A program made the position numbers and the translations under genes. Shown in pieces: positions 51,101 through 63,856 of a DNA stretch of 64,000 nt (position 1 is the first letter of the stretch; every line of letters begins with the position of its first letter). The DNA comes from Balanoglossus misakiensis (Eukaryota > Hemichordata), in assembly GCA_040954595.2 (NCBI GenBank), contig CM082579.2, positions 8,804,001-8,868,000 of the forward strand, read 5' to 3'. The notes beneath the pieces were generated by a model. That model was not told the origin of the DNA and searched no databases. It worked only from the letters and a program-made list of their open reading frames with translations.

Positions 51101-54100
51101 AAAAAATGAAGAAATTTCGATATTTCGCAAAGTCGAAAAATTGTCATTTTTGGATGATTTTCATGAGCTATAACCCATGGTTTTTTAAAAAAAATGAAGA
51201 AATTTCGATATTTCGCAAAGTCGAAAAATTGTCATTTTTGGATGATTTTCATGAGCTATAACCCATGGTTTTTTCAAAAGAATGAAGAAATTTCGATATT
51301 TCGCAAAGTCTAAAAATTGTCATTTTTGGAGGATTTTCATGAGCTATAACCCATGGTTTTTTCAAAAAAATGAAGAAATTTCGATATTTCGCAAAGTCGA
51401 AAAATTGTCATTTTTGGAAGATTTTCATGAGCTATAACCCATGGTTTTTTCAAAAAAATGAAGAAATTTCGATATTTCGCAAAGTCGAAAAATTGCCATT
51501 TTTGGATGATTTTCATGAGCTATAACCCATGGTTTTTTCAAAAAAATGAAGAAATTTCGATATTTCGCAAAGTCGAAAAATTGTCATTTTTGGAAGATTT
51601 TCATGAGCTATAACCCTTGGTTTTTTCAAAAAAATGAAGAAATTTCGATATTTCGCAAAGTCGAAAAATTGTCATTTTTGGATGATTTTCATGAGCTATA
51701 ACCCATGGTTTTTTAAAAAAAATGAAGAAATTTCGATATTTCGCAAAGTCGAAAAATTGTCATTTTTGGATGATTTTCATGAGCTATAACCCATGGTTTT
51801 TTCAAAAAAATGAAGAAATTTCGATATTTCGCAAAGTCGAAAAATTGTCATTTTTGGAAGATTTTCATGAGCTATAACCCTTGGTTTTTTCAAAAAAATG
51901 AAGAAATTTCGATATTTCGCAAAGTCGAAAAATTGTCATTTTTGGATGATTTTCATGAGCTATAACCCATGGTTTTTTAAAAAAAATGAAGAAATTTCGA
52001 TATTTCGCAAAGTCGAAAAATTGTCATTTTTGGATGATTTTCATGAGCTATAACCCATGGTTTTTTCAAAAGAATGAAGAAATTTCGATATTTCGCAAAG
52101 TCTAAAAATTGTCATTTTTGGAGGATTTTCATGAGCTATAACCCATGGTTTTTTCAAAAAAATGAAGAAATTTCGATATTTCGCAAAGTCGAAAAATTGT
52201 CATTTTTGGAGGATTTTCATGAGCTATAACCCTTGGTTTTTTCAAAAAAATGAAGAAATTTCGATATTTCGCAAAGTCGAAAAATTGTCATTTTTGGATG
52301 ATTTTCATGAGCTATAACCCATGCTTTTTCAAAAAAATGAAGAAATTTCGATATTTCGCAAAGTCGAAAAATTGTCATTTTTGGATGATTTTCATGAGCT
52401 ATAACCCATGGTTTTTTCAAAAAAATGAAGAAATTTCGATATTTCGCAAAGTCGAAAAATTGTCATTTTTGGATGATTTTCATGAGCTATAACCCATGGT
52501 TTTTTCAAAAAAATGAAGAAATTTCGATATTTCGCAAAGTCGAAAAATTGTCATTTTTGGATGCTTTTCATGAGCTATAACCCATGGTTTTTTCAAAAAA
52601 ATGAAGAAATTTCGATATTTCGCAAAGTCGAAAAATTGTCATTTTTGGAAGATTTTCATGAGCTATAACCCTTGGTTTTTTCAAAAAAATGAAGAAATTT
52701 CGATATTTCGCAAAGTCGAAAAATTGTCATTTTTGGATGATTTTCATGAGCTATAACCCTTGGTTTTTTCAAAAAATGAAGAAATTTCGATATTTCGCAA
52801 AGTCGAAAAGTTGTCATTTTTGGAGGATTTTCATGAGCTATAACCCATGGTTTTTTCAAAAAAATGAAGAAATTTCGATATTTCGCAAAGTCGAAAAATT
52901 GTCATTTTTGGATGATTTTCATGAGCTATAACCCATGGTTTTTTCAAAAAAATGAAGAAATTTCGATATTTCGCAAAGTCGAAAAATTGTCATTTTTGGA
53001 TGATTTTCATGAGCTATAACCCATGGTTTTTTCAAAAAAATGAAGAAATTTCGATATTTCGCAAAGTCGAAAAATTGTCATTTTTGGATGATTTTCATGA
53101 GCTATAACCCATGGTTTTTTCAAAAAAATGAAGAAATTTCGATATTTCGCAAAGTCGAAAAATTGCCATTTTCGGATGATTTTCATGAGCTATAACCCTT
53201 GGTTTTTTCAAAAAAATGAAGAAATTTCGATATTTCGCAAAGTCGAAAAATTGTCATTTTTGGATGATTTTCATGAGCTATAACCCATGGTTTTTTCAAA
53301 AAAATGAAGAAATTTCGATATTTCGCAAAGTCGAAAAATTGTCATTTTTGGATGATTTTCATGAGCTATAACCCATGGTTTTTTCAAAAAAATGAAGAAA
53401 TTTCGATATTTCGCAAAGTCGAAAAATTGCCATTTTCGGATGATTTTCATGAGCTATAACCCATGGTTTTTTCAAAAAAATGAAGAAATTTCGATCTTTC
53501 GCAAAGTCGAAAAATTGCCATTTTTGGATGATTTTCATGAGCTATAACCCATGGTTTTTTCAAAAAAATGAAGAAATTTCGATATTTCGCAAAGTCGAAA
53601 AATTGCCATTTTCGGATGATTTTCATGAGTTATAACCCATGGTTTTTTCAAAAAAATGAAGAAATTTCGATATTTCGCAAAGTCGAAAAATTGCCATTTT
53701 GGGATGATTTTCATGAGCTATAACCTATGGTTTTTTAAAAAAAATGAAGAAATTTCGATATTTCGCAAAGTCGAAAAATTGCCATTTTCGGATGATTTTC
53801 ATGAGTTATAACCCATGTTTTTTTTTAAAAAATGAAGAAATTTCGATATTTCGCAAAGTCGAAAAATTGCCATTTTTGGATGATTTTCATGAGCTATAAC
53901 CCATGGTTTTTTCAAAAAAATGAAGAAATTTCGATATTTCGCAAAGTCGAAAAATTGCCATTTTTGGATGATTTTCATGAGCTATAACCCATGTTTTTTT
54001 TCAAAAAAATGAAGAAATTTCGATATTTCGCAAAGTCGAAAAATTGTCATTTTTGGATGATTTTCATGAGCTATAACCCATGGTTTTTTCAAAAAAATGA

Positions 54101-56770
54101 AGAAATTTCGATATTTCGCAAAGTCGAAAAATTGTCATTTTTGGATGATTTTCATGAGCTATAACCCATGGTTTTTTCAAAAAAATGAAGAAATTTCGAT
54201 ATTTCGCAAAGTCGAAAAATTGTCATTTTTGGATGATTTTCATGAGCTATAACCCATGGTTTTTTCAAAAAAATGAAGAAATTTCGATATTTCGCAAAGT
54301 CGAAAAATTGCCATTTTCGGATGATTTTCATGAGCTATAACCCATGGTTTTTTCAAAAAAATGAAGAAATTTCGATATTTCGCAAAGTCGAAAAATTGCC
54401 ATTTTTGGATGATTTTCATGAGCTATAACCCATGGTTTTTTCAAAAAAATGAAGAAATTTCGATATTTCGCAAAGTCGAAAAATTGCCATTTTTGGATGA
54501 TTTTCATGAGCTATAACCCATGGTTTTTTTAAAAAAATGAAGAAATTTCGATATTTCGCAAAGTCGAAAAATTGCCATTTTTGGATGATTTTCATGAGCT
54601 ATAACCCATGGTTTTTTCAAAAAAATGAAGAAATTTCGATATTTCGCAAAGTCGAAAAATTGCCATTTTCGGATGATTTTCATGAGTTATAACCCATGGT
54701 TTTTTCAAAAAAATGAAGAAATTTCGATATTTCGCAAAGTCGAAAAATTGCCATTTTTGGATGATTTTCATGAGCTATAACCCATGGTTTTTTAAAAAAA
54801 ATGAAGAAATTTCGATATTTCGCAAAGTCGAAAAATTGCCATTTTCGGATGATTTTCATGAGTTATAACCCATGGTTTTTTCAAAAAAATGAAGAAATTT
54901 CGATATTTCGCAAAGTCGAAAAATTGCCATTTTTGGATGATTTTCATGAGCTATAACCCATGGTTTTTTCAAAAAAATGAAGAAATTTCGATATTTCGCA
55001 AAGTCGAAAAATTGTCATTTTTGGATGATTTTCATGAGCTATAACCCATGGTTTTTTCAAAAAAATGAAGAAATTTCGATATTTCGCAAAGTCGAAAAAT
55101 TGTCATTTTTGGATGATTTTCATGAGCTATAACCCATGGTTTTTTCAAAAAAATGAAGAAATTTCGATATTTCGCAAAGTCGAAAAATTGTCATTTTTGG
55201 ATGATTTTCATGAGCTATAACCCATGGTTTTTTCAAAAAAATGAAGAAATTTCGATATTTCGCAAAGTCGAAAAATTGCCATTTTCGGATGATTTTCATG
55301 AGCTATAACCCATGGTTTTTTCAAAAAAATGAAGAAATTTCGATATTTCGCAAAGTCGAAAAATTGTCATTTTTGGATGATTTTCATGAGCTATAACCCA
55401 TGCTTTTTCAAAAAAATGAAGAAATTTCGATATTTCGCAAAGTCGAAAAATTGTCATTTTTGGATGATTTTCATGAGCTATAACCCATGGTTTTTTCAAA
55501 AAAATGAAGAAATTTCGATATTTCGCAAAGTCGAAAAATTGTCATTTTTGGATGATTTTCATGAGCTATAACCCATGGTTTTTTCAAAAAAATGAAGAAA
55601 TTTCGATATTTCGCAAAGTCGAAAAATTGTCATTTTTGGATGATTTTCATGAGCTATAACCCATGGTTTTTTCAAAAAAATGAAGAAATTTCGATATTTC
55701 GCAAAGTCGAAAAATTGTCATTTTTGGATGATTTTCATGAGCTATAACCCATGGTTTTTTCAAAAAAATGAAGAAATTTCGATATTTCGCAAAGTCGAAA
55801 AATTGTCATTTTTGGAAGATTTTCATGAGCTATAACCCATGGTTTTTTAAAAAAAATGAAGAAATTTCGATATTTCGCAAAGTCGAAAAATTGTCATTTT
55901 TGGAGGATTTTCATGAGCTATAACCCATGGTTTTTTCAAAAGAATGAAGAAATTTCGATATTTCGCAAAGTCTAAAAATTGTCATTTTTGGAGGATTTTC
56001 ATGAGCTATAACCCATGGTTTTTTCAAAAAAATGAAGAAATTTCGATATTTCGCAAAGTCGAAAAATTGTCATTTTTGGAGGATTTTCATGAGCTATAAC
56101 CCTTGGTTTTTTCAAAAAAATGAAGAAATTTCGATATTTCGCAAAGTCGAAAAATTGTCATTTTTGGATGATTTTCATGAGCTATAACCCATGCTTTTTC
56201 AAAAAAATGAAGAAATTTCGATATTTCGCAAAGTCGAAAAATTGTCATTTTTGGATGATTTTCATGAGCTATAACCCATGCTTTTTCAAAAAAATGAAGA
56301 AATTTCGATATTTCGCAAAGTCGAAAAATTGTCATTTTTGGATGATTTTCATGAGCTATAACGCATGGTTTTTTAAAAAAAATGAAGAAATTTCGATATT
56401 TCGCAAAGTCGAAAAATTGTCATTTTTGGATGATTTTCATGAGCTATAACCCATGGTTTTTTTCAAAAAAATGAAGAAATTTCGATATTTCGCAAAGTCG
56501 AAAAATTGTCATTTTTGGATGCTTTTCATGAGCTATAACCCATGGTTTTTTCAAAAAAATGAAGAAATTTCGATATTTCGCAAAGTCGAAAAATTGTCAT
56601 TTTTGGAAGATTTTCATGAGCTATAACCCTTGGTTTTTTCAAAAAAATGAAGAAATTTCGATATTTCGCAAAGTCGAAAAATTGTCATTTTTGGATGATT
56701 TTCATGAGCTATAACCCATGGTTTTTTCAAAAAAATGAAGAAATTTCGATATTTCGCAAAGTCGAAAAGT

Positions 56771-59700
56771 TGTCATTCTTGGAGGATTTTCATGAGCTAT
56801 AACCCATGGTTTTTTCAAAAAAATTAAGAAATTTCGATATTTCGCAAAGTCGAAAAGTTGTCATTTTTGGATGATTTTCATGAGCTATAACCCATGGTTT
56901 TTTCAAAAAAATGAAGAAATTTCGATATTTCGCAAAGTCGAAAAATTGTCATTTTTGGATGATTTTCATGAGCTATAACCCATGGTTTTTTCAAAAAAAT
57001 GAAGAAATTTCGATATTTCGCAAAGTCGAAAAATTGTCATTTTTGGATGATTTTCATGAGCTATAACCCATGGTTTTTTTCAAAAAAATGAAGAAATTTC
57101 GATATTTCGCAAAGTCGAAAAATTGCCATTTTCGGATGATTTTCATGAGCTATAACCCATGGTTTTTTCAAAAAAATGAAGAAATTTCGATATTTCGCAA
57201 AGTCGAAAAATTGCCATTTTTGGATGATTTTCATGAGCTATAACCTATGGTTTTTTCAAAAAAATGAAGAAATTTCGATATTTCGCAAAGTCGAAAAATT
57301 GCCATTTTTGGATGCTTTTCATGAGCTATAACCCATGGTTTTTTCAAAAAAATGAAGAAATTTCGATATTTCGCAAAGTCGAAAAATTGCCATTTTTGGA
57401 TGATTTTCATGAGCTATAACCCATGGTTTTTTCAAAAAAATGAAGAAATTTCGATATTTCGCAAAGTCGAAAAATTGTCATTTTTGGATGATTTTCATGA
57501 GCTATAACCCATGGTTTTTTCAAAAAAATGAAGAAATTTCGATATTTCGCAAAGTCGAAAAATTGTCATTTTTGGATGATTTTCATGAGCTATAACCCAT
57601 GGTTTTTTCAAAAAAATGAAGAAATTTCGATATTTCGCAAAGTCGAAAAATTGTCATTTTTGGAAGATTTTCATGAGCTATAACCCTTGGTTTTTTCAAA
57701 AAAATGAAGAAATTTCGATATTTCGCAAAGTCGAAAAATTGTCATTTTTGGATGATTTTCATGAGCTATAACCCATGGTTTTTTCAAAAAAATGAAGAAA
57801 TTTCGATATTTCGCAAAGTCGAAAAGTTGTCATTCTTGGAGGATTTTCATGAGCTATAACCCATGGTTTTTTCAAAAAAATTAAGAAATTTCGATATTTC
57901 GCAAAGTCGAAAAGTTGTCATTTTTGGATGATTTTCATGAGCTATAACCCATGGTTTTTTCAAAAAAATGAAGAAATTTCGATATTTCGCAAAGTCGAAA
58001 AATTGTCATTTTTGGATGATTTTCATGAGCTATAACCCATGGTTTTTTCAAAAAAATGAAGAAATTTCGATATTTCGCAAAGTCGAAAAATTGTCATTTT
58101 TGGATGATTTTCATGAGCTATAACCCATGGTTTTTTTCAAAAAAATGAAGAAATTTCGATATTTCGCAAAGTCGAAAAATTGCCATTTTCGGATGATTTT
58201 CATGAGCTATAACCCATGGTTTTTTCAAAAAAATGAAGAAATTTCGATATTTCGCAAAGTCGAAAAATTGCCATTTTTGGATGATTTTCATGAGCTATAA
58301 CCTATGGTTTTTTCAAAAAAATGAAGAAATTTCGATATTTCGCAAAGTCGAAAAATTGCCATTTTTGGATGCTTTTCATGAGCTATAACCCATGGTTTTT
58401 TCAAAAAAATGAAGAAATTTCGATATTTCGCAAAGTCGAAAAATTGCCATTTTTGGATGATTTTCATGAGCTATAACCCATGGTTTTTTCAAAAAAATGA
58501 AGAAATTTCGATATTTCGCAAAGTCGAAAAATTGTCATTTTTGGATGATTTTCATGAGCTATAACCTATGGTTTTTTCAAAAAAATGAAGAAATTTCGAT
58601 ATTTCGCAAAGTCGAAAAATTGTCATTTTTGGATGATTTTCATGAGCTATAACCCATGGTTTTTTCAAAAAAATGAAGAAATTTCGATATTTCGCAAAGT
58701 CGAAAAATTGTCATTTTTGGATGATTTTCATGAGCTATAACCCATGGTTTTTTCAAAAAAATGAAGAAATTTCGATATTTCGCAAAGTCGAAAAATTGTC
58801 ATTTTTGGATGATTTTCATGAGCTATAACCCATGGTTTTTTCAAAAAAATGAAGAAATTTCGATATTTCGCAAAGTCGAAAAATTGTCATTTTTGGATGA
58901 TTTTCATGAGCTATAACCCATGGTTTTTTCAAAAAAATGAAGAAATTTCGATATTTCGCAAAGTCGAAAAATTGCCATTTTTGGATGATTTTCATGAGCT
59001 ATAACCCATGTTTTTTTCAAAAAAATGAAGAAATTTCGATATTTCGCAAAGTCGAAAAATTGTCATTTTTGGATGATTTTCATGAGCTATAACCCTTGGT
59101 TTTTTCAAAAAAATGAAGAAATTTCGATATTTCGCAAAGTCGAAAAATTGTCATTTTTGGATGATTTTCATGAGCTATAACCCATGCTTTTTCAAAAAAA
59201 TGAAGAAATTTCGATATTTCGCAAAGTCGAAAAATTGTCATTTTTGGATGATTTTCATGAGCTATAACCCATGGTTTTTTCAAAAAAATGAAGAAATTTC
59301 GATATTTCGCAAAGTCGAAAAATTGTCATTTTTGGATGATTTTCATGAGCTATAACCCATGGTTTTTTCAAAAAAATGAAGAAATTTCGATATTTCGCAA
59401 AGTCGAAAAATTGTCATTTTTGGATGATTTTCATGAGCTATAACCCATGGTTTTTTCAAAAAAATGAAGAAATTTCGATATTTCGCAAAGTCGAAAAGTT
59501 GTCATTCTTGGAGGATTTTCATGAGCTATAACCCATGGTTTTTTCAAAAAAATTAAGAAATTTCGATATTTCGCAAAGTCGAAAAGTTGTCATTTTTGGA
59601 TGATTTTCATGAGCTATAACCCATGGTTTTTTCAAAAAAATGAAGAAATTTCGATATTTCGCAAAGTCGAAAAATTGTCATTTTTGGATGATTTTCATGA

Positions 59701-61170
59701 GCTATAACCCATGGTTTTTTCAAAAAAATGAAGAAATTTCGATATTTCGCAAAGTCGAAAAATTGTCATTTTTGGATGATTTTCATGAGCTATAACCCAT
59801 GGTTTTTTTCAAAAAAATGAAGAAATTTCGATATTTCGCAAAGTCGAAAAATTGCCATTTTCGGATGATTTTCATGAGCTATAACCCATGGTTTTTTCAA
59901 AAAAATGAAGAAATTTCGATATTTCGCAAAGTCGAAAAATTGCCATTTTTGGATGATTTTCATGAGCTATAACCTATGGTTTTTTCAAAAAAATGAAGAA
60001 ATTTCGATATTTCGCAAAGTCGAAAAATTGCCATTTTTGGATGCTTTTCATGAGCTATAACCCATGGTTTTTTCAAAAAAATGAAGAAATTTCGATATTT
60101 CGCAAAGTCGAAAAATTGCCATTTTTGGATGATTTTCATGAGCTATAACCCATGGTTTTTTCAAAAAAATGAAGAAATTTCGATATTTCGCAAAGTCGAA
60201 AAATTGTCATTTTTGGATGATTTTCATGAGCTATAACCCATGGTTTTTTCAAAAAAATGAAGAAATTTCGATATTTCGCAAAGTCGAAAAATTGTCATTT
60301 TTGGATGATTTTCATGAGCTATAACCCATGGTTTTTTCAAAAAAATGAAGAAATTTCGATATTTCGCAAAGTCGAAAAATTGTCATTTTTGGATGATTTT
60401 CATGAGCTATAACCCATGGTTTTTTCAAAAAAATGAAGAAATTTCGATATTTCGCAAAGTCGAAAAATTGTCATTTTTGGATGATTTTCATGAGCTATAA
60501 CCCATGGTTTTTTCAAAAAAATGAAGAAATTTCGATATTTCGCAAAGTCGAAAAATTGTCATTTTTGGATGATTTTCATGAGCTATAACCCATGGTTTTT
60601 TCAAAAAAATGAAGAAATTTCGATATTTCGCAAAGTCGAAAAATTGCCATTTTTGGATGATTTTCATGAGCTATAACCCATGTTTTTTTCAAAAAAATGA
60701 AGAAATTTCGATATTTCGCAAAGTCGAAAAATTGTCATTTTTGGATGATTTTCATGAGCTATAACCCTTGGTTTTTTCAAAAAAATGAAGAAATTTCGAT
60801 ATTTCGCAAAGTCGAAAAATTGTCATTTTTGGATGATTTTCATGAGCTATAACCCATGCTTTTTCAAAAAAATGAAGAAATTTCGATATTTCGCAAAGTC
60901 GAAAAATTGTCATTTTTGGATGATTTTCATGAGCTATAACCCATGGTTTTTTCAAAAAAATGAAGAAATTTCGATATTTCGCAAAGTCGAAAAATTGTCA
61001 TTTTTGGATGATTTTCATGAGCTATAACCCATGGTTTTTTCAAAAAAATGAAGAAATTTCGATATTTCGCAAAGTCGAAAAATTGTCATTTTTGGATGAT
61101 TTTCATGAGCTATAACCCATGGTTTTTTCAAAAAATGAAGAAATTTCGATATTTCGCAAAGTCGAAAAAT
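56771..61170. repeat. Twelve- and nineteen-unit higher-order duplications in the satellite
   Basis: The variant TGTCATTCTTGGAGG occurs at 56,771, 57,829 and 59,500. Each time it is followed in the same order by AATTAAGAAATTTCG, an eight-T CCATGG tract, GCCATTTTCGG, AACCTATGG and GATGCTTTTC. Offsets are 1,058 bp (12 units) and 1,671 bp (19 units). The second and third copies stay matched past CCATGTTTTTTTC, CCTTGG and CCATGCTTTTTC (1,672-bp offset) to about 61.1 kb. Confidence 0.8.
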
Positions 61171-61633
61171 TGTCATTTTTGGATGATTTTCATGAGCTAT
61201 AACCCATGGTTTTTTCAAAAAAATGAAGAAATTTCGATATTTCGCAAAGTCGAAAAATTGTCATTTTTGGATGATTTTCATGAGCTATAACCCATGCTTT
61301 TTCAAAAAAATGAAGAAATTTCGATATTTCGCAAAGTCGAAAAATTGTCATTTTTGGATGATTTTCATGAGCTATAACCCATGGTTTTTTCAAAAAAATG
61401 AAGCAATTTCGATATTTCGCAAAGTCGAAAAATTGTCATTTTTGGATGATTTTCATGAGCTATAACCCTTGGTTTTTTCAAAAAAATGAAGAAATTTCGA
61501 TATTTCGCAAAGTCGAAAAGTTGTCATTTTTGGATGATTTTCATGAGCTATAAACCATGGTTTTTTCAAAAAAATGAAGAAATTTCGATATTTCGCAAAG
61601 TCGAAAAAATGTCATTTTTGGATGATTTTCATG

Positions 61634-62164
61634 TAAATCCAGCTAACCTAAGTGGCACTTACCAGCATTGCCGGGTTAACCGGTACCGTCGTACGCCTCA
61701 TTGTCAAAACATTCGACTTTTGTATCAGGATGTACCTTTCTGGGTAATCTTGAATGAGAGAAAAAAAAACAGAAAACACGTGTACATGTACCGACAACAA
61801 CGAATAAATTAACAAAACGCAGATATATTCTTAACCTTAATCAGAAGCAAAATCCTTTTGGATTGGGAGACAACATAAGTCACCCAGCTTCATCCTCATC
61901 TATGTATGTACAGTTAGCCACAGCTACCCTGGCATGTCGAGATCTAGTCGGTGGCAGATTTTCACTGGGTGGCCACGCCGAATAAGAGCGCCACCACATG
62001 GTCTTTAGAACACTCGCACACGCCATCTAATTAGCCACATATGGGCATATGCAAATCAGAGAAGACCGTATTCCTCTGTTGTAGTCTTCAATAGCAACTT
62101 GCATATTATAACACATTAAGTGTGTACTTAGGAAACACCAGTCTCAAACTGTGATTAATGTGGC
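61634..62164. other. Spacer between satellite and SUSD2-like gene
   Basis: 531 bp of ordinary sequence that should include the 3' UTR of the minus-strand gene. No minus-strand AATAAA was found, so the transcript end is unassigned and could even lie in the array. Confidence 0.5.
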
Positions 62165-62496
62165 TTACTTGTCGTCAGCTTTCTTCGCCTTATTTGCATT
62201 ATGCCGCTGGACGCAACACAAGATCGCCACAACGAGACAAACGACGGCAATCACGGCGAGAACAACACCGACACCGATCCAAATCAGCCGTAAATCTTCT
62301 GCAAGGTGAGAACCCGACAAAAAAGACTTTTAACAAAATTATCACACTGCATTCAATATTGAAATTTCTTCTCACAAAGTGCGGAAGTAATTTCGTGTCC
62401 GGACTAGTTTTCACAGGCCAACCTTCGAGCGAGCTGTGCTTAATGAGATAGGGGATCGATCGTCTTCTTCTATTATTATTATTTGCTCATCATACA

Positions 62497-62551
<55 letters not shown>

Positions 62552-63856
62552 AAACACCCCTTCATTTTTTTTGGGATTCGCTAATTCAGTGAATGAATGA
62601 ACCAATGAATGAATGAGTGAGTGAATGAGTGAATGGCGTTCTTACTTTTACAGGTTGTTGATCCGCCCCATGTACCATCTGCCTGACAGGTCCTGACCTG
62701 TGAACCGTGCATAATATATCCAGATAGACATGAATACTCCACAGTGCAGTTGTATTCGGTGCACGTCGGGTAGGTATAGGCATTATCTGCTGGCTTCGGT
62801 GATCCGCAGTCAACCACTGAAATGAGATTTTTAATTTTTTTACAGACGAATTAAATAAATCTTTCATAAAGGTTATGATCAGCTACAAGAACACAATCAT
62901 TGCATGCTATGTTTGCAAGGATTCTGCTGTACATTTCGGCGGACAGTGCATAGTAATATTTCGACCTTAGCCTACGTGCACCAAGCACCCCTGTGGTTGC
63001 AATGTTATAATAATAGAAACTCGTCAAATGCGTCACATCCTTTTGTTAAATGTGCTATTTGCATGAAGGTGATCGTCCGGTATGTTAGCCTCACCTTCAC
63101 AGTATGGTTGTGCGCCACTCCAGGTGCCGTTTCTACAACACGTTCGTACTTCGGAACCAATGATATAGAACCCCTCATTGCATTGGAAGTTGGCGGTGCC
63201 TCCTTCTGTATATTTATCAACGAGCTTCGTCCCGTTCCCTGGCGTTGCCAGGAAACCGCAACTGACGACTGAAATTGTGGATCACATCATGCGTTTAGGG
63301 AATTGTGTTTGTATTATTTTTAGCAATTGCCATTGCATTTTTCTATTCTAAAATGTCTCCACCCTGGCATAATTATCTGCACAGCCTGTTACAATGTCCA
63401 GTTGCATGAAGACAGAATTTGACATTTTGGCATGGTCGTCTGAAAGTACGTTAAAGTAGGCACTAATCTTGAACATGTAAAATAGGCACGGCACTTTTGC
63501 GTTCCCCCTCCCACGTCCAATCGCCCCCTCCCTCCGACTATATAGACCCCCCCCCCGATCCGTCCAAACAGCACAATGGTGGTATAAGCACCGAAATAAT
63601 CCAACATGTTTACTACCTTTAGTCGTATCTTCTACAAATGACTTGTACTGTTCAACTGTCTGTTTCGTTTCAAGGGCAAAGCTCTTGCTCCCGGTCGCAA
63701 AGTAATCGTACGTGCATTGCACATCGCCATCGCAAAAAGCTGCAGCATCTTCACTGTCGGGTATTTCGAACACTGGTTCGTAGTTGTAGTCGTTGATGGA
63801 GTCGTGGCTCTGCCATAACTCGTAGCGAAATAACGATTCGTCTGCAGAAACGTTCC
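62165..63856 (-). CDS. SUSD2-like type I membrane protein, C-terminal part (5' partial)
   Basis: Exons (5' to 3' on the minus strand): 63617-63856, 63095-63268, 62646-62816, 62165-62298, 238 residues after a split codon, stop TAA at 62165-62167. All internal junctions are phase 1, the classic shuffled-module arrangement. The first exon (DESLFRYELW, later FCDGDVQCTYDYFATG) resembles the segment after the VWD domain of SUSD2/MUC4-type proteins. Two sushi (CCP) domains follow: VSCGFLATPGNG...YC, with a tandem CC and the conserved Trp, then VVDCGSPKPADN...TTC, with an extra cysteine pair. Next comes a hydrophobic helix IWIGVGVVLAVIAVVCLVVA and a short basic tail ending KADDK. It is expected at the cell surface with the sushi domains outside. 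The AMOP and VWD parts should lie to the right of the window. Orthology to SUSD2 is inferred from architecture; another sushi receptor is possible. Confidence 0.75.
62498..62550. repeat. (CAA)n microsatellite
   Basis: About 17 CAA units in the last intron of the SUSD2-like gene; the poly-Val ORF on the other strand is a repeat translation. Confidence 0.93.
62591..62635. repeat. Degenerate (GAAT)n/(GAGT)n microsatellite
   Basis: Tetranucleotide units with frequent substitutions, just downstream (in transcript sense) of the second sushi exon. Confidence 0.85.

Larger units (their letters stand above)
45096..61633. repeat. Interstitial satellite array, 88-bp unit, about 188 copies
   Basis: The unit is 88 bp and 28% GC. 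In order it contains GAGCTATAACCCATGG, TTTTTTCAAAAAAATGAAG, AAATTTCGATATTTCGC, AAAGTCGAAAAATTGTC and ATTTTTGGATGATTTTCAT. The array fills 16,538 bp with no foreign insertion seen. Variants are single substitutions (CCATGG/CCTTGG, GTCATTTTT/GCCATTTTT/GCCATTTTC, GATGATT/GAAGATT/GAGGATT/GATGCTT) and 1-2 bp indels in the T and A runs. AATTTCGA and TCGAAAAATT can pair within a unit. The first unit starts at CTATAACCC and the last stops at TTTTCATG, so both array edges are inside the window. Confidence 0.98.

Noticed and set aside
45096-61633. CRISPR array
   Set aside because: Repeats are contiguous with no unique spacers and the context is an intron-bearing animal genome.
45096-61633. Centromeric satellite with CENP-B box
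   Set aside because: TTTCG is present but the rest of the CENP-B box (A and CGGG at the required spacing) is not, and genes flank the array closely.
45882-61812. Families of 67-109 residue ORFs on both strands (plus copies begin MKKFRYFAKS)
   Set aside because: They are translations of the 88-bp satellite, present on both strands at once, and end wherever the 88-bp period (not a multiple of three) shifts the frame. No start, splice or codon-use evidence supports them.
62411-62605. Poly-Val ORF on the minus strand
   Set aside because: Reading of the CAA microsatellite inside an intron.
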